This document shows positions 32,920 to 44,616 of a stretch of 64,000 nucleotides of DNA, piece after piece; the first letter of the stretch is position 1, and each line of letters opens with the position of its first letter. A program made the translations under genes and the position numbers. The notes beneath the pieces are model-generated. The model did not search any database. It was given only the letters and a program-made list of their open reading frames with translations, and was not told where the DNA came from. Source of the DNA: Monoplex corrugatus (Eukaryota; Mollusca; Gastropoda; Littorinimorpha; Ranellidae); assembly GCA_030674185.1 (NCBI GenBank), contig JAPXFY010000031.1, positions 41,545,032-41,609,031 of the forward strand, read 5' to 3'.

Positions 32920-33300
32920 GCGATGCTAATGATGTCGATTAGGATGATACTATGATGCTGTGGATTCCCTTTTAGGATTGAGACTGCATGACAGGGCTGT
33001 ACTTTACGCTTACTATCATACTTTATCCTGGTGTCAACCAGGCCTGAGAGATACAAACACCTGCAGTACTGGCCAGAAGATTTGAGCAACACCCTCAATG
33101 ATGCATCAGTTAAGTGGATGAGACTTGACTGTGTGGTCCCAGTCTTCCCAATGAGCCCATAGCACGCCCAACTATGGGTAGTAGCGGGTTAGAGCCGAAA
33201 AATCCCACAATGATTTTTGAAGGGACTGATGGGGATTCGAACCTACAACCTTCGAGTCCTTAGTCTATTGTACTAACCACTACACCATGGCGACTGGTCC
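32920..33300 (-). repeat. SINE family 1 (tRNA-derived), copy 1, full length
   Basis: On the minus strand the head is tRNA-like, with an A box in ATGGTGTAGTGGTTAG and a B box in GTAGGTTCGAATCC at tRNA spacing. Then comes a body with CATTGTGGGATTTTTCGGCT, GGGAAGACTGGGACCACACA and TATCTCTCAGGCCTGGTTGA, and a GATGATG-like tail. Copies: 53279-53645, 63750-64000 (cut by the window end), and a diverged partial at 35020-35185. A tRNA gene is unlikely because of the body and copies. Confidence 0.88.
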
Positions 33301-33301
33301 A

Positions 33302-33590
33302 AAAAATAACCTTAAGTCAGTTGGAGAATATGCTTTCAGTTTCTTTGCATAATCTCTGAGGGATTTGCTTACATTTTCTCTGCTCACGTTACAAAGGCTT
33401 GCCTTCATCTGTTGTTATCTATGAATACTCCTCCACTTGTGTGTACTCTTACTTGTAAGTACTATGTGGCACTGTGTAAACATTTGTTTATGCATAAATT
33501 AGCATGGGTATGTGCATATATTGTTAGACCTTGTTAGTATGTGTTTATTTGTGTGTGTGTGCATGTGTACTTGTGTGTGTGTATGTGTGT
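33302..33590. other. No recognisable feature
   Basis: Mixed AT-rich sequence. Confidence 0.4.
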
Positions 33591-33594
33591 GGTG

Positions 33595-33685
33595 GTGGTC
33601 TTTGATTTAATGTCTATTCACTAAAGTGATTTTAGACAAAAAAAAAAAAAAAGGGGGGGATAGAGGAGGAGTGAAGAGGATATTT

Positions 33686-33755
<70 letters not shown>

Positions 33756-33772
33756 TGTGTATGATTTTGGTA

Positions 33773-33832
<60 letters not shown>

Positions 33833-33975
33833 ATTTTGGTATGTCTGTGTCACTGTATATACTATATAGCACTTTGTGTCTTGTAAATGTGTTATTCATG
33901 GCGAGTCTACAGCATTTCAGAGAACAATGCTACACAAAAATGATTTATTACAGCGTTATTGTTATTATCCATGAA
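33595..33975 (+). repeat. CR1-like 3' end module with TG array
   Basis: CTTTGATTTAATGTCTATTC..AAGTGATTTTAGAC, poly(A), two large TG arrays (33689-33763, 33776-33829) separated by TATGATTTTGGTATGTC, then AGAACAATGCTACACAAAAATG and a TTATTGTTATTAT tail. The order matches other CR1-like ends in this window. Confidence 0.55.
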
Positions 33976-35019
33976 AATTGTTTGCAGATAGAAAAATGTT
34001 TAACAAGCAGGTTGCTTGCTTAAACTTTAGGACCCTACTATAAAATGCCTAGAGCTTTCATGTTGAATGAGTGGTGCTGTGTAAACCTGTTTCACTTTGC
34101 ATATCATGTGGTACACAAAAGAAGGGTTGTGTTTTATATTGGGAAAGGGCCTGTGTCTGTCACATTTTGCCATAGATCTTGAAAGAGTAATTGTGTTCAT
34201 ATTAAATTTCTGTGTTTGTTGTTCATGTTTAAAAAAAAAGTTGTACTGGGTTGTTTTCTTTTAATGTATTTTGTTAGTTTAGAAAAAAATTGTAATGAAT
34301 TTTTATTCAAGTTTATCCATATGCTGATTAGATTAGAAGTAAAAAAATTTTGCATGGGTCAGAAGTAGTAAACTGTGACACTACCTGAACTTGCACATGC
34401 CATGCACATTTTATGCATACACATATTTTTGCTCCCCCCCATCCCACTGTCTCAGCCCTCGGGTTGTTTGTTTATTTTTTCCTCCTCATTTATTGAATTT
34501 AACCAGGGGTGGGATGCACAGGTAAGAATGTGCTGTTTTGAATGTGGATAATTCTGTCCATGTGAATAGGAGCTCCCATGCAATCTGAATGAAGATGCAA
34601 ATAGGCAAACCGAAGGCACTAAACATGCATAAAGTTATCAAACCTCTCTAACTTGGACAAGAAACATATTTATGTATAAATGTGGTAGCTGTCTGAATGT
34701 TTTCATCTTCGTTTTACTATGCACTGATGATTTACATTATTTTGAAAGGCTTTGGTATGTCATTTAAAGTGTTCTACAGTCTTGAAATTTATAGTGAAAG
34801 TCTGTATTCAGGTAGCTGAATGCTCTAGTTCTTGATGAAGTTGATGGTTGGAAGTTTATGTCATAAACTTCAAAACAATGTATGGAATGCTGGGGTTGAG
34901 TAAGGCATTGTAGTATGGTGGTGGTGTGAAAACTTCTGCGTCAGGTAATTTCGCCTAAACATTGCCGAGGGTTATCACTGCAATGACTTAATATTTGATT
35001 ATTGGTGTGGCCTATTTCT
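33976..35019. other. No supported gene
   Basis: AT-rich. A ~60-bp block (ATAGGAGCTCC...GATGC..ATAGGCAAA) at 34565-34625 is repeated at 35655-35715; nothing else is shared. Confidence 0.4.
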
Positions 35020-35185
35020 ATGCAGGGAGCCTGTAGCACACTCAGCTGTTGGTAGGATGTGATTGTTGCTTAAGTGGCCCACAATGATCTGGATAGGACC
35101 GATAGGATTTGAACAGCCATCATGACAGTCGTACTTCACAGTGCTGATAGGATTTGAACAGCCATCATCTCAGTCATCAGTTCTG
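35020..35185 (-). repeat. SINE family 1, diverged partial copy
   Basis: Minus strand reads GGCTGTTCAAATCCTATC..TCC..AGATCATTGTGGG and a GTGTGCTACAGGCTC-like block, corresponding to the B box and first body block of SINE 1. The B-box region is duplicated (35104 and 35145). Confidence 0.5.
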
Positions 35186-35254
35186 TTATGGTACTTCACA
35201 GTGCTGATTGTTGTCATAGATCCTTTTGATAAACTACTTTATTTGTTTGCTTCT

Positions 35255-35257
35255 CTT

Positions 35258-35314
<57 letters not shown>

Positions 35315-35408
35315 CCTGTCTCCCTCTCTCTGTGTTCCTCTTCCTTTCTGTATCTCTGTGTGTCTCTATCTCCCCTCCTCCTCCCCTACCCTCTCTCTCT
35401 ATGTCTGT
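35255..35408 (+). repeat. CT microsatellite
   Basis: (TC)n with CCCTGTC and TGTGTC interruptions. Confidence 0.9.
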
Positions 35409-35894
35409 CTGATTGATGTATGTGTTAAACTATGTTTTAATTACATATGCACTTGTCATGACTGTATAATGTTAAACTATAATGTTTTGATTTCATATGT
35501 AGTCACCATGATTTTCTGCTATGTTGAACTATGTGTTCTTGTCTTGACTCACTATCATATTGAACAATGAGGTCTTGACTGTAGTAGTCTAGTACATGTG
35601 CACATAATATGACTCACTATCACAACAGCCATCAGTCTTTTAATTCATCCTGATAGGAGCTCCTGTGTGATATGCACAAGGATGCTTATAGGCAAATCCA
35701 CACCACTCAGTGCAAAATTACCCGACTTCTCTGTCCCACACTGCTTGACTTAAGTGGCAACATTCGTTTGTTTTATAAAAAAAATTGTTTTTCTTCTCTT
35801 GTGTGTCTGTTTGTGTGTATGTTAATAGATATTTTTTCTTGGTCTGTCTGTGTGTCTGTCTATCTCTCTCTTGTGTGTGTGTGGTGTGTGTGGT

Positions 35895-35897
35895 GTC

Positions 35898-35930
<33 letters not shown>

Positions 35931-35931
35931 T
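35895..35931 (+). repeat. (CTGT)n microsatellite
   Basis: Nine CTGT units directly before a family A copy. Confidence 0.93.
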
Positions 35932-35934
35932 CCT

Positions 35935-36492
35935 TTGTGGGAGAGCCAGGGGCTCTTTCAGTATAAAGAGTATCCCCACCTTCTGGAGATTATTTGCTAG
36001 AAGTTTCCTCTTTTCTGTCACTCTGTTTGTTTCCACCCTGTTCCTTTGCTTTCTGTCATTTCTTCCTATCATTTTCTGCCTTGTTGGTCCATTCACCTGT
36101 ATGTGTTTGATAGTCTTACATACTTTCTCTTAAGATGGATGATTGGGTACGTACATGTATTAAGTACATTTTGGCTCTAGGGAAATGAGATATGAGGAAG
36201 CAATTTTAGGTAATTTCGGCCTATTTATATATTATATACGAGTTAGTGTCCTTAGTTATGTTTAAATTTGTATTCAGGTATGTTCTTTAAATCCCATGTG
36301 TGATAAATTGGATGGAGTGGTCAACAGCAGGGGCATGTCCTTAGATTATGTACTTAAATGCATTGATATGTGTACGTAATTTTCTTCATTTTGTGTTGAA
36401 ATATTGTGTATGTTTTGAAACAGGTTGTTGCCTGGATATGGCTCTGTGCAATTGGCTGGGCTTTAAAAAAAATACAGTAACAGTAACAGTCC
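35935..36492 (+). repeat. Interspersed family A, copy 3
   Basis: Near full length: GGGGCTCTTTCAGTATAAAG at the start and GATATGGCTCTGTGCAATTG, GGGCTTTAA and ACAGTAACAGTAACAG at the end. The best example of the AACAGT tail. Confidence 0.9.
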
Positions 36493-37114
36493 GTCTCACA
36501 CACTCTGTAACATATGTATTGTATTAACATTGTTATCAAACTCTTTGTTTCAATTAAAACGTTTTTCATGACAATTGCTGCATTTGTTAGAAGTTGACAT
36601 AGAAAATTAAAATGTATGGTGCACCATATATAATGAAACAGCTGGCATATTTACCATATAACAACCAAAACCTGTTCTTGTTTATTCAGTTTATAGGTAA
36701 TACACATTATACATACAATGATACATACATGCATACATACATGTACACACAGTGACTGGTGGCCATGACAGTTAAAACAATGTCAATGTCAGTTTCTGTT
36801 TACCCACCTCTCTCTTCCTCACTGCCGTATGACCACTCCGTGAATCCTCATTTTCACATTTTATAGCCCCACACAGAAAGAGATACATATCTGTTTTGAT
36901 TTGTAGCCTGATAATGATATATACATGCCTGTTCCTGTGCACGAATTTCTGTCATTTAATTAATTATGCACACAGCCATTTCGTCAGTTACTACCTTTTG
37001 TCATTCTCCCCTTCCCCTTTCTAATTTGTTTTGAACACTGCCTTTGCTTTCTTCTTTTTCTTTCTTTTGTATATTTATAATTTGTTTTCACAGTTTGTTT
37101 TTATTCCATTGGTT
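36493..37114. other. No recognisable feature
   Basis: AT-rich, with CATACATACATG near 36720-36750. Confidence 0.4.
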
Positions 37115-37594
37115 TCCCCCTGTGGGGATGCCGGGGATTCTTTCAGTATAAATAGTATCCCTACCTTCTGGAAGTTCTGTGGTGGAAATTACCTCTTTTT
37201 TGTCACTCTCTTTGTTTCTGCCTGGATCCTTTGCTTTTTCTCATTTCTCCCTGTCATTTTCTGCCTTGCTGGTCCATTCATCTGTATGTGTTCGATAAAG
37301 TCTTATGTACTTTCTCTTAGGATTGATAATTAGATTAATGTATTAGGTGCATTTTTGGGTCTACGGAAGCATGATAGGCAGAAACTATTAAATCTCCTTT
37401 GTGATAAACTGGACAGAATGGTCATGCCAAGGGCATCTCCTTAGATTATGAGTGCAGATCTTTTATATGTGTACTTAATTCTCTTTTTCTTTCTTTTCCC
37501 TGTTGAAGTATTGTGTATGTTTTGAAACGGTTATAGCCCTGATATGGTTTTATGCAGTCAGCTTGGTTTTAAACAAAAATAACAGTAATGGTTT
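37115..37594 (+). repeat. Interspersed family A, copy 4
   Basis: CCCCCTGTGGGGATGCCGGG to TTTTAAACAAAAATAACAGT, with an internal ~80-bp deletion (37360-37390) relative to other copies. Confidence 0.9.
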
Positions 37595-37761
37595 CGCTTG
37601 TTTAGTTTTAAGTAATGAATTGCAATTGTATGTTTTTATGCTAATGTTATAATTGTAGAATAGCAAGGATTTGCTGTGAAATAGGTACAGTGGAACCTAA
37701 TGCTTCTAATACTATCCTTGAGAAATAGAGGTGTTTCCTAGTTTCAAGTTAAAAAAAAATC

Positions 37762-37837
37762 TCTCTATCTCTGTCTCTCTCTCTAAGAGTCTCTTTCTCT
37801 CTCTATACTCTTTCATGTTTACACACACACACACACA

Positions 37838-37926
<89 letters not shown>
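37762..37926 (+). repeat. CT run followed by (CA)n
   Basis: TCTCTCT-rich 37762-37815, then a CA array of about 100 bp at 37822-37926 and CACT units. Confidence 0.95.
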
Positions 37927-37930
<4 letters not shown>

Positions 37931-38195
37931 TCACTCAATTACTCACTCAGTCTACATTTGTACTGTTACTATGGCTGACAGCCTCATGAGTTTGATTTTC
38001 AGAACTGATAATACATTCATTCACATGACCTGAAGCACGGGAAAAAACTTCCTTTGCAGCTGTTGCTGCAGTATTTAACTTGATCACATGATTGTTATAC
38101 ATTTCAAAAGTGGTCATACATATTGAAATGATGTCAGCATACCACAGAATAAAGTGTCTTTGGCAGAACTTGAAGCACCAGCTGGAGTGTGTAAA

Positions 38196-38243
38196 AAATG
38201 GTTATAGCCCTGATATGACTGTACACAGTCAGCCGGGCTTTAA
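38196..38243 (+). repeat. Family A 3' end fragment
   Basis: GGTTATAGCCCTGATATGAC..CAGTCAGCCGGGCTTTAA; it runs directly into the family B element. Confidence 0.75.
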
Positions 38244-38432
38244 CCCTTTGACTACTGCACCCTGTCATCCAGCTGCAAAAACTTAACCCTTTGACTCGCT
38301 CATCGTATCCACCAGCTCTCTGCGGGGAGCTGGTGGATAGGGTAGAAGATTCAAAAGGTGAAGTTTTTGCTTTGCTATCATGGTTGATAATGCAGGATGC
38401 TGGTGGACAGGGTGCGGGAGTCAAAAGGTTAA
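38240..38432. repeat. Palindromic family B, copy 1
   Basis: About 190-bp foldback with TTAACCCTTTGAC-type ends. It contains a nested inner palindrome centred on CCACCAGCT.TCTGC / GCGGGGAGCTGGTGG. Outer arm motifs are CACCCTGTC.ACCAGC and GCTGGTGGACAGGGTG. No coding capacity: MITE-like. Confidence 0.88.
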
Positions 38433-39187
38433 AGAAATATCAGTAACAGTAGGGATGGCAAGAACGGTGCCACTCAGCCATTGAAGTGATCTGAGCCACT
38501 CACCCACTTACCTAAGCATGTGGAATCATGTGTACTGCCTGTGTTTTGAGTGGGGTTTAATTATTCCATGTAGCTGTTTTGAAACGGAAGTTATACCCAG
38601 CAAACGAGGTGTTAATGCTATATACTTCTGTTTGCACTGTATCACAGAATAAAGTATCAATGTGCAGACAGGTATGGATAGAGCTTGATGGTGTATTCAG
38701 TTGTTTCCAGCTGGTGTTCATCATTGAGCTTTATTATTCATTGAGTTATTCTAAAACTAAGGAAACAAATCATGATACAGATAATGAAATGTTAGCTTTG
38801 TCACGGGTCGGGTCGCTGGGTGGAAAATAAAACACAGTATAAGAAGGTTGGTGTGTAGTGTTAGGTTTGGTTCTCATTTTTACCAGCACAGGTTCATTGA
38901 AGGAGATAAGAAGGACAGCAGAGAAGAGGATGGAAAAAACACCGTCCACCAACACCAGTAAATAGTCTACAGGCTTACTGAAGCTTCATTCCTCTTTCTT
39001 TATTTTCTCTATCATAGACGTCTTCATTATCATGTTACAGTGGTACCATTACAGTCGGCCTTCACCGTAGCTAAACAGTAAAACCGCTGGCTTCTTCAAG
39101 TATCTTAAATCACATTTTTACATCAAGTCAGCCAACTTCAAATTATTTGCTGGTCACTTTTTTTTTGTTCATCCAGACTACCATAGA
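38433..39187. other. No supported gene
   Basis: Unique-looking sequence; short open frames only. Confidence 0.4.
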
Positions 39188-39690
39188 CAGAGTCCGCTAA
39201 CTGGTGTAATCTTATATAATCTCCAGACCTGCACCTATCAAAATGTATCTCTCACACACAAACTTGCACTTTGTACAGACAAAACAGAGTCGGTTAACTG
39301 GTGTAGTCTTATATAATCTCCAGACCTGCACCTATCAAAATGTATCTCTCACTCACAAACTTGCACTTTGTACAGACAGAACAAGAGTCGGTTAACTGGT
39401 GTAGTCTTATATAATCTCCAGACCTGCACCTATCAAAATGTATCTCTCACTCACAAACTTGCACTTTGTACAGACAGAACAAGAGTCGGTTAACTGGTGT
39501 AGTCTTATATAATCTCCAGACCTGCACCTATCAAAATGTATCTCTCACTCACAAACTTGCATTTTGCACAGACAGAACAAGAGTCGGTTAACTGGTGTAG
39601 TTCTATATAATCTCCAGACCTGCATCCATCAAAATGTATCTCTCACACACAAAACTTGCATTTTGCACAGACAAGAACAAAGCAGTCAGC
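39188..39690 (+). repeat. ~97-bp satellite, five copies
   Basis: The unit runs GAGTCGGTTAACTGGTGTAG, TCTTATATAATCTCCAGACC, TGCACCTATCAAAATGTATC, TCTCACTCACAAACTTGCAC, TTTGTACAGACAGAACAA. Starts near 39188, 39288, 39386, 39484 and 39581. The first and last units are the most diverged. Confidence 0.94.
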
Positions 39691-39823
39691 ACACAGAAAC
39701 AGTCAGCACACAAAGGAGAGTCAAGTCACGTGATATGCCATAGTACGTAGAATAGCTCAAAAAGGACAAGGAACAGAATCGAAACAAATAGCAGAGGAGC
39801 AACCTGATTTGTTTTTGGAAAAG
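39691..39823. other. Spacer between two satellites
   Basis: AGTCAGCACACA..AACAGTCAGCACACA is a short direct repeat; otherwise unremarkable. Confidence 0.4.
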
Positions 39824-40733
39824 AACACAGAATGCAGACATAAGCAGAAGCTGTCACATAAGTGAACACAGAATGCAGACATAAGCAGAAGCTGTCACAT
39901 AAGTGAAAACAGAATGCAGACATAAGCAGAAACTGTCACAGAAGTGAACACATAATGCAGACATAAGCAGAAACTGTCACATAAGTGAACACAGAATGCA
40001 GACATAAGCAGAAGCTGTCACATAAGTGAAAACAGAATGCAGACATAAGCAGAAACTGTCACATAAGTGAACACAGAATGCAGACATAAGCAGAAACTGT
40101 CACATAAGTGAACACAGAATGCAGACATAAGCAGAAACTGTCACATAAGTGAACACAGAATGCAGACATAAGCAGAAGCTGTCACATAAGTGAACACAGA
40201 ATGCAGACATAAGCAGAAGCTGTCACATAAGTGAAAACAGAATGCAGACATAAGCAGAAGCTGTCACATAAGTGAACACAGAATGCAGACATAAGCAGAA
40301 GCTGTCACATAAGTGAACACAGAATGCAGACATAAGCAGAAACTGTCACATAAGTGAACACAGAATGCAGACATAAGCAGAAACTGTCACATAAGTGAAC
40401 ACAGAATGCAGACATAAGCAGAAACTGTCACATAAGTGAAAACAGAATGCAGACATAAACAGAAGCTGTCACATAAGTGAAAACAGAATGCAGACATAAA
40501 CAGAAGCTGTCACATAAGTGAACACAGAATGCAGACATAAGCAGAAACTGTCACATAAGTGAAAACAGAATGCAGACATAAGCAGAAACTGTCACATAAG
40601 TGAAAACAGAATGCAGACATAAGCAGAAACTGTCACATAAGTGAAAACAGAATGCAGACATAAACAGAAGCTGTCACATAAGTGAACACAGAATGCAGAC
40701 ATAAGCAGAAACTGTCACATAAGTGAAAGCAAA
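39824..40733 (+). repeat. 41-bp satellite, about 22 copies
   Basis: The unit AACACAGAATGCAGACATAA, GCAGAAGCTGTCACATAAGT, G repeats head to tail with a strict 41-bp period. Variable sites: AACACAG/AAAACAG, GAAGC/GAAAC, AAGCAG/AAACAG. It has no spacers, so it is not CRISPR-like. Confidence 0.96.
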
Positions 40734-41089
40734 ATTAAAGATTATCAGAAATCAGAAGTTCCTGAGAACGTACTTTTCACACACCACCTGAAAAATACAA
40801 ATTTTAGGCACATTTTTGGTCTGCCTGACCTTGCCAAAGGCACCATGATTTTCAAACCTATGCATTCGCAACTCCTCAAATCATCAACACTTTTACCTGG
40901 ATTTGGTTGAGGCCACCGAGAAACAGGAGAGAAAATCTTCCCAACATAGTTTAGTAACAGACACAGATAGAAACAGGTGAGAAAATCTTACTAATATAGT
41001 TTGGTGACCTACTCAGATAGACAAACACACAGACACACACACAGACACACACACCTCTCTGTGGTCAATATAAACAAAGTGATGGGCAT
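40734..41089. other. No recognisable feature
   Basis: Contains a ~58-bp imperfect direct repeat around AGAAACAGG.GAGAAAATCTT (40918 and 40971) and a short CACACAGA run. Confidence 0.5.
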
Positions 41090-41268
41090 ATTATGCAAGC
41101 GGGTAACTTTAGACTTCAGTCACCAGGCCTGGGTTCAGTCCTGTTTTGGCACCTCCCACCTGGTGGGTGAAGGAAGGATATTTTTTTCCATCTTCCTGAT
41201 CAGCATATGTGTGTAAACCTGCTCGTGCCTGAACCCCCTTCGTGCATATATACGAATGCAGAACATCA
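41090..41268 (+). repeat. SINE family 2 (tRNA-derived), copy 2
   Basis: GCGGGTAACTTTAGACTTCAG (A-box region), CCTGGGTTCAGTCCTG (B-box region), then ACCTGGTGGGTGAAGGAAGG, TGTGTAAACCTGCTCGTGCC and a CCCTTCGTGC end. Same body as the minus copies at 18235 and 47806. Confidence 0.65.
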
Positions 41269-41296
41269 AAATATGCATATTAAAAATCTGTTTAAG

Positions 41297-41660
41297 TCCC
41301 CCTGTGGGGATGCCGGGGACTCTTTCAGTATAAATAGTATCCCACCTTCTGGAAATTCTGTGTTAGAAATTTCCTCTTTTCTGTCACTCTCTTTGTTTCT
41401 TTCTTCATGCTTTGCTTTGTCATTTCTTCCTATCATTTTCTGCCTTGCTGGTCCTTTCACCTGTATGTGTTCGATTAAGTCTTATGCACTTTCTCTTAGG
41501 ATTGATAATTGGGTACATGTGTTAGTGCATTTTTGGCTCTAAGGATGTGAGATATGCAGAAGCAATTCTAGGTAATTTAGGCCCGTTTTTATATATGTTT
41601 TAGTGTCCTTATGTATGTTTAAATTTGTATTCAGGTATGTTCTTTTAAATCCCCCTGCTA
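41297..41660 (+). repeat. Interspersed family A, copy 5 (3'-truncated)
   Basis: Starts CCCCCTGTGGGGATGCCGGG; homology stops at TTTAAATCCCCCTG before the final ~190 bp. Confidence 0.88.
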
Positions 41661-41819
41661 CAAAGAAGGAATTGAAAAAGCAATAGAAAGAAAGAAAGAT
41701 AAAGGAGAAAAGTCAAAATTAGGATGATAAGCAAACTATGACAAAGTTCTGAACCCTGCCTCCTTTCTCTCGGTCTCAGAATTAGGATGATAAGCAAACT
41801 GCGACAAAGTTCTGAACTA

Positions 41820-41874
41820 ATCCCCCCCCCCCCCCACACACACACTTCTCTCTCTCTCTCTCTCTCTCTGCTCT
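41820..41874 (+). repeat. C run, CA, then (TC)n
   Basis: CCCCC(C)n, ACACACACAC and TCTCTC in succession. Upstream, a ~32-bp block (AATTAGGATGATAAGCAAAC..GACAAAGTTCTGAAC) is repeated at 41718 and 41779. Confidence 0.9.
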
Positions 41875-41934
41875 CTGTCTTTCTGTTATAAGAAGGCTCA
41901 GTAACACAGTCGGTTAAGTGTCATATTCTGTTAG

Positions 41935-41947
41935 GGGTGTATGTGTG

Positions 41948-42018
<71 letters not shown>

Positions 42019-42076
42019 GCTCTGTCATTGTGTGTGTGTGTATGTGTGTGTCATTTGTGTGTGTGTATAGCTCTGT

Positions 42077-42114
<38 letters not shown>

Positions 42115-42146
42115 CTCTGTCAGTGTGTGTGTACCTCTCTGTCATT

Positions 42147-42190
<44 letters not shown>

Positions 42191-42211
42191 TGTGTGTGTG
42201 TGTGTGGCTGT

Positions 42212-42251
<40 letters not shown>

Positions 42252-42255
42252 CTGT

Positions 42256-42295
<40 letters not shown>

Positions 42296-42434
42296 CTGTG
42301 TGTGTGTGTGTGTGGCTGTCAGTGTGTGTGTATATGTGTGTGTTGTGTGTATCACTTTGTCATTTGCGTGTGCGTGTGTGTGTGTGTTGTGTGTGTGTGT
42401 GTGTGTGTGTGTGTTGTGTGTGTGTGTGTGTGTG

Positions 42435-42482
<48 letters not shown>

Positions 42483-42611
42483 ATGTGTTGTATTTGTGTG
42501 TGTGTTGTGTGTTGTGTGTGTATGTTGTGTGTGTGTGTCTGTGTGTGTATGTGTGTGTGCAGTAGTGTATGTGTGTTGTGTGTTGTGTGTGTTGTGTGTG
42601 TGTGTGTTCTG

Positions 42612-42656
<45 letters not shown>

Positions 42657-42665
42657 GTGTTGTGT
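41935..42665 (+). repeat. 0.73-kb TG array
   Basis: (TG)n with recurrent GGCTGTCAG, GGCTCTGTCA and TCATTTGTG interruptions, suggesting higher-order duplication. The Cys/Val-rich open frames in all three frames, and His/Thr frames opposite, are artefacts. Confidence 0.96.
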
Positions 42666-42769
42666 ATTCCTTGTCATTTGTGTGTGTGTGTGTCTGTGTC
42701 TGTGGTCTCAGTTGGTTGCTCTGTCTATGTGTGTTTTCTTTCTCTGGGCATTGTGATTTTGTGTTTTTG

Positions 42770-42794
42770 TGAGAGAGAGAGAGAGAGAGAGAGG

Positions 42795-42872
<78 letters not shown>
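42770..42872 (+). repeat. (GA)n, GCGCGC and (CA)n
   Basis: (AG)11, GCGCGCG, then (CA)~35 with one AAC interruption. It is inverted relative to the TG array upstream. Confidence 0.95.
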
Positions 42873-42874
<2 letters not shown>

Positions 42875-43024
42875 GTCAGTATGAAACACTCTCCCTTTTT
42901 AAAATAAAGAAAAGGAAAGGGGGAGAAAAAGGAAAAAAAAGGATATTAGTATTTCCTGTAGATAGAGTGAGATGTGTATCTTTGTGTCAGTCAGTCTGTC
43001 TGTCTGTCTACTGTCTGTCTACTT

Positions 43025-43330
43025 GTCTGCCTGTGGGGAAAATGTGTGAACAGGATTTTATCAGCTCTTTATGGGGGGAACCTTTACTAAAGTTCGGTCA
43101 GAAGTGTGGACTGTTGAGCATTCACCAAAGCATAACTTCAAAGGTTAGATACCCATCAAGGATACTGATAGTCGCATGCTCCAGAAGAAGTGCGTACAAT
43201 TAGCACTGTTCTAGGAAGGTGTGTCAACTGACTGTTGCGATAACTTCTGACAACATTTGAAATACATGTGTATTTTTGCTATTGTGACAGTATACCGTTC
43301 ACTGTTGCAATAACTTGTGACAAAATTTGA
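43025..43330 (+). repeat. Interspersed family H, copy 3
   Basis: ATGTGTGAACAGGATTTTAT..AGCTCTTTATGGGG, GGTCAGAAGTGTGGACTGTT and AACTTCTGACAACATTTGA match copies 1 and 2. It runs into the 37-bp satellite. Confidence 0.6.
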
Positions 43331-44592
43331 AATACATGTATGTTTTCTCTGTTTTGTCAGTTACCAAATACATGTATGTTTTCTCTGTTGTGTCAATATA
43401 CCAAATACATGTAGTTTTCTCTGTTGTGTCAATATACCAATACATGTATGTTTCTCTGTTGTGTCAGTGTACCAAATACATGTATGTTTTCTCTGTTGTG
43501 TCAATATACCAAATACATGTATGTTTTCTCTGTTGTGTCAGTGTACCAAATACATGTATGTTTCTCTGTGTGTCAGTATACCAAATACATGTATGTTTTC
43601 TCTGTTGTGTCAATATACCAAATACATGTATGTTTTCTCTGTTGTGTCAGTGTACCAAATACATATTACATGTATGTTTTCTCTGTTGTGTCAATATACC
43701 AAATACATGTATGTTTTCTCTGTTGTGTCATGTACCAAATACATGTATGTTTTCTCTGTTGTGTCAGTGTACCAAATACATGTATGTTTTCTCTGTTGTG
43801 TCAGTGTACCAAATACATGTATGTTTTCTCTGTTGTGTCAGTGTACCAAATACATGTATGTTTTCTCTGTTGTGTCTGTATACCAAATCATGTATGTTTT
43901 CTCTGTTGTGTCAGTGTACCAATACATGTATGTTTTCTTGTTGTGTCAGTGTACCAAATACATGTATGTTTTCTCTGTTGTGTCTGTATACCAAATACAT
44001 GTATGTTTTCTCTGTTGTGTCAGTGTACCAAATACATGTATGTTTTCTCTGTTGTGTCAGTGTACCAAATACATGTATGTTTTCTCTGTTGTGTCTGTAT
44101 ACCAAATACATGTATGTTTTCTCTGTTGTGTCAGTGTACCAAATACATGTATGTTTTCTCTGTTGTGTCAATATACCAAATACATGTATGTTTTCTCTGT
44201 TGTGTCAATATACCAAATACATGTATGTTTTCTCTGTTGTGTCAATATACCAAATACATGTATGTTTTCTCTGTTGTGTCAATATACCAAATACATGTAT
44301 GTTTTCTCTGTTGTGTCAGTGTACCAAATACATATTACATGTATGTTTTCTCTGTTGTGTCAATATACCAAATACATGTATGTTTTCTCTGTTGTGTCAG
44401 TGTACCAAATACATGTATGTTTTCTCTGTTGTGTCAGTGTACCAAATACATGTATGTTTTCTCTGTTGTGTCAGTGTACCAAATACATGTATGTTTTCTC
44501 TGTTGTGTCAGTGTACCAAATACATGTATGTTTTCTCTGTTGTGTCAGTGTACCAAATACATGTATGTTTTCTCTGTTGTGTCTGTATACCA
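43327..44592 (+). repeat. 37-bp satellite, about 34 copies
   Basis: The unit ACCAAATACATGTATGTTTT plus CTCTGTTGTGTCAGTGT repeats head to tail. The last seven bases vary (CAGTGT, CAATAT, CTGTAT). As 37 is not a multiple of 3 and no frame has a stop, the same 37-residue peptide period is open in all three plus frames. It is a satellite, not a gene. Confidence 0.96.
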
Positions 44593-44616
44593 TTGTCCTT
44601 GATGAACATAAATTTT

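Noticed and set aside
33215..33295. tRNA gene on the minus strand (A and B boxes)
   Set aside because: It heads a ~380-bp repeat with other copies and lacks a convincing acceptor stem: SINE head.
39824..40733. Possible CRISPR-like regular repeat
   Set aside because: Head-to-tail 41-bp units without spacers in a eukaryotic context: a satellite.
41937..42884. 315-residue Cys/Val-rich open frame and its His/Thr counterpart on the other strand
   Set aside because: Pure translation of a TG/CA array; open in every frame, no complex sequence.
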